Position numbers and translations under genes: made by a program. From Chamaecyparis obtusa (lineage: Eukaryota; Streptophyta; Pinopsida; Cupressales; Cupressaceae), in assembly GCA_027943335.1 (NCBI GenBank), contig BSBK01008424.1:463902-527901 (forward strand): a stretch of 64,000 nt of DNA, given 5' to 3'. This document shows positions 57,101 to 64,000 of the stretch, in pieces. The notes under the pieces are model-generated. The model did no database searches. It was not told the origin of the DNA and worked only from the letters and a program-made list of their open reading frames with translations. Position 1 is the stretch's first letter. Each line of letters opens with the position of its first letter.

Positions 57101-60100
57101 ACAAAACTATATTTCACACTTGTAATTATTTCTGTAAAATCATCTAGCTCACAGTCAAGATTTGGTATAGCAAAATACCTACATTTTCACTATTGACTGA
57201 ACCAAAATAGTGACAAACACCCAATAGACATAACACATATTCAGATAGCTAAAGGAGTAAACTCAAGAATACCTTAAACGACACCTATGATGCAAGAGTA
57301 TAAGCCGATACTCATCCCCGAATATCTCCTTAATACTAAACATTAAAAGGTAGACATCGAAACAAAAGCACTATGGTATAACCATATTCATAGCAACAAA
57401 CTATATTCCCCATAGTTCGGCACAAGCTTAAAGAAAACACTGTCAAACTTCATACTCAGATTCAAAGAAAAACCCATCAACACAATATGCTCGAAAATAG
57501 CATAATAAGAACATATATTTAATACCACACAAAACCAATCTCCTACTTCCTCAACTTAAAAACAAACATCAAGAGTGAAATAGTTGTTCATTTCAAATTC
57601 CTCGGCTAATCATAACATCTATTAACTTTAATAAGCTTCTTAATCCATCCAAGAAGAAACCGGTTCATGACCAAGCTCACAGAGAATACAATCACAAAGA
57701 CCTTACATTCATCAACTAACTAACAACAACATTTAAACATTCTAATATTTCATTTGCAGAAAATAATGGAAATAGAGGATAAGGTGAGAGAATGCCCCTG
57801 CCTGGTATTTGTGTGGGGAGGTATCCAAAAACTGAAGTATGCCAATGCTAGCTCCTGCTTGGTGAGCTTCACAGTCAAACCCTAATCTCAACCATGAAGA
57901 TCTCTTTCCACTAACTGACCAAGTGTCATGCAAAAGAGCCCACAACGCAAATACAGAGATGACAGTATATGAAACACAAAACTTCCCAAATGACCACGAA
58001 CAGAAGGCTAAAACTTGCCATGAAAACCCCTTCCCATCCCAAGCATCTTATCATATAAAATATAACAGGAAAACAAGTCCATTACTAACTGTTTACCCAA
58101 ACTATCGCAGCAATGCATGGTGAAAAATGGAGTCATTGTTCAACTGCAACTTCTTCACCAGAGCTAATGGCAGACATCAAAACACAAAGATGAATTACAT
58201 CAATGAGTTCATTCAATTCGAGCTTATCTCTTTCAGTAAACACAATACATTCCCTGCCATATGTCCATCAACGTACAATCCCATAACCCAAAAATAGCTT
58301 AAACCCCACTAACTCCACTATGCGATGAATGTGCAATTAAACCCTGCCGTGTGATAAGTCATGTATTCGAGCTAGGTCACAAATAGGAAGGCTTAGGGAT
58401 AGATTAAATATATCTATGTTAGATAACATTTGTCGATCTTAGGTTTTAAAAAAAACTAGCTTATGCATCATTCATAACAGCACATTAACAATTCCAAACT
58501 ACTAACACTAACCAAACTAACCTCCTTCTAACATACAAGATAGGGTATGCTAACTTAGATAATTCTTTTAGTTTTAGCAAAAGAAATACCACATAATTTC
58601 TAAAACAATCAATCATTAATCTATGTATATATATACATTTTTTTATTTTGAAGTCAAAATTTGATTAAAATTAAGTAACAACAATCTCTATTTACTATCT
58701 GCATCATCAAGATACATTTATCCATAATAATAAATCCAATTCTAATTATGTTTAACATATTATTTAGAATTCCAAAACAATGAACCAATTATAAGACAAT
58801 TGACTAACCGTTTTAGTTGTACTTATTTCCACAATTATGCCAATACTCGAATCTCTAACTGAACTATCCAGTACCATTAATTCAAAAGTCAGTCTATACC
58901 AATTCTTACATAAGAAAAACTCATTAAGCTACAGAATAGACATAATTTTCTAAGTGTCTGGCAGAACCAAAATACCTATTACAGAGATAAACATATTTAT
59001 TCCAAACAACAAGGTTCAAATGAATGAAGTCAGAGTTGAAACTCATAGAAGTCTAATAGAAATATTGTTCCAGATAAAATGATGCTAATCAAACCAGAAA
59101 TCCAACCATAACATAACATTGAAAAGTAAAGCCTGAGACTGTCAGGGGCATGACAGAGTTTAGGGTTTAGGTCACATATGTTCCCTGTACCTCATTTAGA
59201 AGAATTTTGGGAAGACTGTTGTGATGAGCCACAAGTGGAAGAAAGAGGACATAGTACGCTATGCATATCACAAATCTAGTCTATGAGATTGTAAATCAAT
59301 GTGGAAGGGGTAATAGATGAAGCGTCTAACTTAATTGAGCCCAATTTCAAGAAATCAATTAAACAAGGGAATTTTGTTATCAACTGGTCTAAAGAAGAGG
59401 AAGATGATATTGAGAAAAGAACTTGATAGGTGATTCATTTGACTAAGGAATGGTTGATAACAAAAAGAAAGAAGAAACAACTTAAGTCAATAAAAGAAGA
59501 ACTTAGAGTTTTTACTTTGTCTTCTCTCGCTTTTGTTTCTAATATATCTACATAAACTAAAAATGAAGGGCTTTCAGAAAAGCAGCAAGTTAAAGGTACC
59601 TGAAAGAAAGCTACAACATATCAATTACCAATGGCTCCTACATCGAGGCTGACAAGATCAAAAACCAGGTCTAGGATAAAGAAAGATATGGCTCAAGAAA
59701 CTGTGTAGACTATCAATTTAGATGAGGATAAGTTTGAAGATGTGAATTATCAAATAGCTAAAGAGGAATAGGTTGACAAAGATCTTTTTCATCTTGACGA
59801 TGTGACATAGGAAGTTATCAATAAACTAGTGAAGATTCCTGAATAGTCGACTGAGACTGATACTAAACCTAACTAGTTGGCCACTTTCATGATTTAAAAA
59901 TGCAACCTAGTTCCCATTTCAGTTCCTATCAAAGATATTGTCAGCACGTATGTTCAAGAAACCCCAAAGGTGAAAAAAGTGAAAAGCACAGTTTGAATGT
60001 TGGCTAATGCAAAAATAGGAAAGTGGATTGCTGAGGTAGCCACTTACAGACCAAATTAAGACTTCGAGGTCACAAAGGTTGAGTGGGGGACTATGGATCG

Positions 60101-61077
60101 TGTAGGTAAAAATCATTTGTTCAAAGAAACATCTTAGAAAATGCTATTTACTTCATGGTAGGATGGGAAGGAAAAGAAGGAATTTTAAAGCAAACAATTG
60201 CGACATTGTCTCAATTCATCAATACTTTCTGCAGTTTTGATGCAACTCCCCTAATCTAGTCTCCCCAAATTTTTGACCCAAACTCAACAAAGAACAAAAA
60301 TTTGTTGAATCAAGTTCAATGTGGCTGAGATTTGGTGTCTTTGGTGGATGAATGGATGAATGCATGAATGCAGTGATTACTAGTGGTCTCAAATAAATTA
60401 AAGATTCTCAGGCCATCCTCCATGATGCTAAAACCCTAATAGGAGAAAAGAAAGAACATCGGCAGGTATGGGACAAAGAAGAAGAAAAGTGGATTTCTAC
60501 CATGTCAAAGTTCTTAGATATTGAGAAGTATGGGTTCATTAAGTTCTATACTGAAAAATTAGTGAAAACCCTTGAGGAATCCACTTTCTTTATCCTAAGA
60601 AGAAACATTAGCTGGTGCATTACTACTATTAGGAGCACCATATGAGCTAAAACCAAATAATGTGAAAATGAGATCAATCAGCTACAAAAAACCATGCTAA
60701 ATGAGTTGAAGGTAATTAACTTCGATCCTGTATATACATCCAATTATGGTGAACATGAATTAAAGGTAGCTATGGAAGTATTTGAGGCTACTATGAATAA
60801 AGCCAAGGAAAATATTAATCTGAAGGCTTCAAATTTCACACAAATGGAAAGAATCAAGTCCTTGCTATATTTGTGCATTGATCAACTCCTTGTAATGATT
60901 GAGAAGGTTAAAAAACTGAAATGGACCAAAGAAGCTTCAATGACAAGGATTCTAAATATGAAGATCCCTCATTTGCCACTCACAAAGGAGCTCATTCAGG
61001 TGTATAAACAATGGGAGGTGACTCATTCTATTGTAGGTGAAGGAGAAAATTCTGCTCGAGGTGAGGAATGTGTTTGA
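54178..61077 (+). pseudogene. LTR-borne long ORF relic in X 3' LTR
   Basis: Second copy of the frame at 30165-46416. Pieces 54178-54495, 54541-54723, 54803-55369 and 60694-61077 align with the first copy. Here there are also frame changes (an extra T near 54955; a loss near 61068). Several stops fall at the same codons as in the 5' LTR copy; others are unique. No known domain. Confidence 0.7.
55365..59155. mobile_element. 3.8 kb LTR-like insertion, probable solo LTR
   Basis: Begins TGTAACACCTC and ends GGGGCATGACA, flanked by a perfect GAGTT duplication (55360-55364, 59156-59160), and is exactly absent from the 5' LTR of X. The tips are short imperfect inverted repeats of the LTR type (TGTaAcaCC and TGTcAtgCC). 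No gag, pol, internal LTR pair or primer site is visible in it. The minus-strand reading starts TGTCATGCCCC, a common Gypsy LTR start, so that orientation is likely. It is AT-rich, with only short ORFs (55863-56048, 56393-56626, 57742-57945 and others) of no known domain. Confidence 0.78.
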
Positions 61078-61827
61078 CAAGGAGCTTGATCTACAGATTT
61101 AGTTATCTTTCCCTTTGCATGAATTTTTTTTAAGGAAATGTGTCCTTTTTACTTTGGTTAATCTATTAACTGTTTGTCCAAGAGGTCAGGTTTTTAGGGA
61201 GACCTCTTGATTGCTAAGACTATAAATAGGATAGTAGTGATAGCAAAAGGGTTAAAAGTTTTTGGAAAGGAACTAGTTACTTTTTTTGTTTTCTCTGAAA
61301 AACATTGGATGAATCGGGTTTACTATTGAACATTGATATATTTACTTATTTTTTGCCTGTGCTACAAATATGATGAATTTATATGTGGTTATATTTCAAA
61401 TCTGTGCTATTTGAAATGAATGGATGGATTTTCTATGTTAACATTTTAATTCATTCCATATTGTGTTGAGAAAGTTCCAAGAGAAGCTTGAAACATCAAT
61501 GATCTTTATCTGGTCTTTATTTTTGCAATTTATTCTTAAATATTTTGTCCCTGAAGTGATATTAGTATTAGAAAACTATGAATCTTTTCTACTATTGTTT
61601 ATCTTATTTTCTTTTTCCATACCAATGTTGAGAAATCTTATCATCTAAGAATGATATAGAAACCTTTGAAGCTTTCAAGTTAAAAGCTAAAATTGCAAAT
61701 TAATAATTGAGGTTTATTAAAAATCAATTCTAGGGAGCTGTACCTGAGTCAAAATTTAGAGGGAAGTGGTTTAGAAAGAACACTTACCCAAGTGTTTGTG
61801 ATTGTTTGTCTTTTAATGGGTGATAGA

Positions 61828-62815
61828 GGGTGACCCCATAATAGTGGGTTACACTTTTTTAGACATGCTGATTTTTTCTGAAATAACACAATTTAATAAA
61901 ATATGACAATTTAAGCCTTGAGAGGTTCCATTTGAAGGAATTAATTACAAATGGTTAGCTCAAAGCCTCTTAGATTTAAAAAACATTGATATAACATCTA
62001 TAATCCTCATTCATACCTACAATGGAGTCTCATTCGCACTTATTAAAATGTTGACAAAAAATCACTTCAACTTAATGTTTTGGTAGATCAAATGAATCCA
62101 TTTGAAAAACCTATCAATGTAGTATGTTTCTATTTAGAACAATATTTATAATGAATATAATTTTAATACATATTGAGTTCTTTATCACTTTTAAATATTA
62201 CTTTAACTAAACATAGGTTGTTTGGTCATTCAACAACCCATCTCTTCAAGACTTTGGGAAAAATAGTAAACTAAAAAAAAGAATGAAAAATATGTAGGAA
62301 AATATTATTTGTGTTACCTTTCTATAAAAAAATAAAAAATGAATTTCGATAGACACAGATCAATTTAGAGCGATCCAAGTGACCTTATGTCTAAATTATA
62401 GTTACTGTCTCTTTAGAACTTAATAAACTATGAAATAATGACCCAAAATGAATGAAACCAATTGCATCCTTTATTATTGAAGTTACAAATATAATCTTGA
62501 AAGAATTACATCGTTATCATATTTCCAAAAAAGCTATGTTGATCCAAGTGATAGTAACTCCTTAAAAACATAGTTTTTTCACACAAACCACTTTTCGAAG
62601 GAGAAGGAAAAATTAATTTAAATGAATTTTAATTTTAAAAAAAAAATATATTTAGAAACTAGAAAGAAAATTCTAAAAGACTCTAGTTTACATCATCTTA
62701 AAATTCGTAATAGTTTTGCGGCAACATGTGTTCAAAAGTGAAGTTTTTTCTCAAAATGTTGATCTCTGTGTCAAAGTTGGCCAAAAAGTGGAACACACTA
62801 TTGTGGGGACCACCC
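61828..62815. mobile_element. Non-autonomous terminal-inverted-repeat transposon (988 bp)
   Basis: Left end GGGTGACCCCATAATAGTG and right end, reverse complemented, GGGTGGTCCCCACAATAGTG pair over about 37 bases with a few mismatches. TAGA flanks both sides (61824-61827, 62816-62819), and removing element plus one TAGA restores the sequence of the 5' LTR of X. No transposase ORF. The 4 bp duplication and GGG tip do not point clearly to a superfamily that I can name with confidence. Confidence 0.85.
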
Positions 62816-62868
62816 TAGAGTAATTGTTGTATGAAAGATTTAATAAAAGACAAATCTATTTACTAACA

Positions 62869-63536
62869 CCCTACTAACCTATGTTATGATCTATATGTAT
62901 CCCACTTGGTGTGGTTGTCGGATGAAAGGAGACAGTCATAGTCACTCTCGTGGGAGATCTACACAATGTCAAACTCATCCTTCCTTGTTTGTCATTGTTT
63001 GTATATAGATATGTATATGTATTTCTTTTGGTTGATCAGTGATAAGGGTGTGTGTAGGTACTAGGCATCGAATCCACCTGGTTACACACGTCTGAGTGTG
63101 CCTTAAAATCCTCGAACCAGTTATTGTTGTTTAGGGATGGTTTAGAGTTCACACATGGGAAAAGCCTACCATTTTGATTATTTTGTCTAGTCTCTTGATT
63201 TGGTTTTGGGTGGATTTGAGTTCCTTACTTTATATATCATTTGATGTAGGTCTCATTTATATGGTTATGAGATGCGTAGGATTATGATGTTTATTTTCTT
63301 TCTATATGTGTTAAACATATATACAAAGTATGCAATATATGGGTGCACACATATATGCATACCTATAAATATTCAGTTATTGATTTATAAGTAGTTATTC
63401 TCATGCGTGTATTAGTGATGATCACGATTCTATGTATTTTGATGCATATTGTGGCTTCAAATAAATAAAATAAATGCAAAGTAAATAAACAAAATATAAA
63501 AGTAAATAAAAATAATTACCCACTCCTACTTTATAG

Positions 63537-63567
<31 letters not shown>

Positions 63568-64000
63568 GTCTAGTTAGTGTAGAGGGTGGGAGTGGAACTC
63601 AGTACCTTTGGCTTGTAACGAGTCCCAAGTTGCCATTGGGGTAGTGACTTCCCTGAGAAGCATACCCAAATATATTGTATTTATAAAAGAGTTAGTTTCT
63701 TTTAATTATAAAAAAACTATATAAGTAGAGTAAAATTATTTAATAGTCTTATTTGGGGTAAGTTAGTACAGGAAATGTAGGTAAGGTGTTTTTCACAGAC
63801 AGGTGAAACTACCTTCCTAATTAATTAAATTAATTTGTTATTAAATAATCTTACCCAAACATTAGAGAAGGAAAGTTGCTCCACGGGAAGCAACTTTTCC
63901 AACCTGTGAAACTGTTCAGAGGATTATTTAATTAGGATCCTTCCCTATAACAAGGGCAAGAAAAAAAGGGAGAAACATTGAATAAGAGATCCGAAATTAT
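62869..64000. other. Non-coding sequence to window end
   Basis: AT-rich with a (TC)n tract. The final ~220 bases look like LTR or leader sequence (short TATAA near 63945, A/G-rich tail), but no pair or protein is visible in the window, so I leave it unassigned. Confidence 0.5.
63538..63565 (+). repeat. (TC)n microsatellite, 28 bases
   Basis: Uninterrupted CT/TC dinucleotide run. Confidence 0.97.

Larger units (their letters stand above)
29330..62868 (+). mobile_element. Element X: Tat-like Ty3/Gypsy retrotransposon with 4.75 kb coding LTRs
   Basis: The segments 29330-32490 plus 45481-47070 match 53347-55364 plus 59161-61827 plus 62820-62868 in order and orientation. After removing later insertions they are 4,751 and 4,734 bases. 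Between them lies a 6.3 kb gag-pol region that starts with a tRNA-Arg-type primer site just after the left copy. The repeats are therefore its LTRs. The right LTR ends TACTAACA; the left has mutated to TACTAATA. The 5' boundary is approximate, no polypurine tract is seen before 53347, and I found no convincing TSD (TGTAG or CCAAA on the left, CCCTA on the right). Intact length would be about 15.8 kb. Confidence 0.82.
53347..62868 (+). repeat. Element X 3' LTR, split by two insertions
   Basis: LTR sequence is present at 53347-55364, 59161-61827 and 62820-62868, matching the 5' LTR in order. Ends TACTAACA. Interrupted by the 3.8 kb LTR-like insertion and the 1 kb inverted-repeat element. Confidence 0.82.

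Noticed and set aside
63780..64000. Start of another LTR element at the right edge
   Set aside because: Only a vague LTR-like look; no paired repeat, TSD or protein within the window.

Overview
The window is nuclear DNA from a land plant with a large, repeat-rich genome. A conifer-like or other large-genome plant is plausible, but the sequence does not settle the species. The only recognisable host gene is a decayed copy of the nucleolar GTPase NOG1 near the left end. I see no intact host gene. Almost everything else is transposable elements inserted into one another. I resolved the nesting by eye from paired LTRs, target-site duplications (TSDs), primer-binding sites and protein motifs.

Layout. 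1-8016: a Lys/Glu-rich coding relic (minus strand), the NOG1 pseudogene (1360-2772, minus), 0.5 kb direct repeats, a 3.9 kb long-inverted-repeat cluster (3413-7303) and a degenerate tandem repeat. 8022-28045: a Tat-type Ty3/Gypsy element (called Tat-A, plus, TSD CCCTC). Its gag and primer site are gone and its pol has a damaged reverse transcriptase. Inside its 3' region sits a second element (15134-26182, TSD CATAG) with two 4.4 kb LTRs, a tRNA-Arg-like primer site, no pol and one uninterrupted 469-codon ORF. It is a non-autonomous, LARD-like element (called LARD-B).

29330-62868: a second Tat-like element (called X), about 15.8 kb once later insertions are removed. Its LTRs are about 4.75 kb and carry a decayed reading frame of about 1,080 codons. 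Its internal region (47071-53346) encodes gag, protease, an extra RNase H placed before the reverse transcriptase, RT, RNase H and integrase. The 5' LTR of X was hit by a chromovirus on the minus strand (32491-45475, TSD TTACC), which was itself hit by a related chromovirus (37678-44021, TSD TATTA). The 3' LTR of X was hit by a 3.8 kb LTR-like insertion (55365-59155, TSD GAGTT) and by a 1 kb terminal-inverted-repeat element (61828-62815, TSD TAGA). 62869-64000 is non-coding sequence with a (TC)n tract.

How the parts relate. LTR similarity, counted by eye over short stretches, agrees with the nesting: inserted elements have more similar LTRs than their hosts. Both LARD-B and X have primer sites resembling the complement of tRNA-Arg, the type used by Tat/Ogre elements, so a Tat-type helper is the natural candidate to have moved LARD-B. 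Nearly all coding sequence except the LARD-B ORF is broken by stops, many of them TAG or TAA where a Gln or Trp codon is expected. That is the pattern expected from decay of methylated cytosines. All similarities are judged by eye from motifs, and element boundaries without a TSD are approximate.
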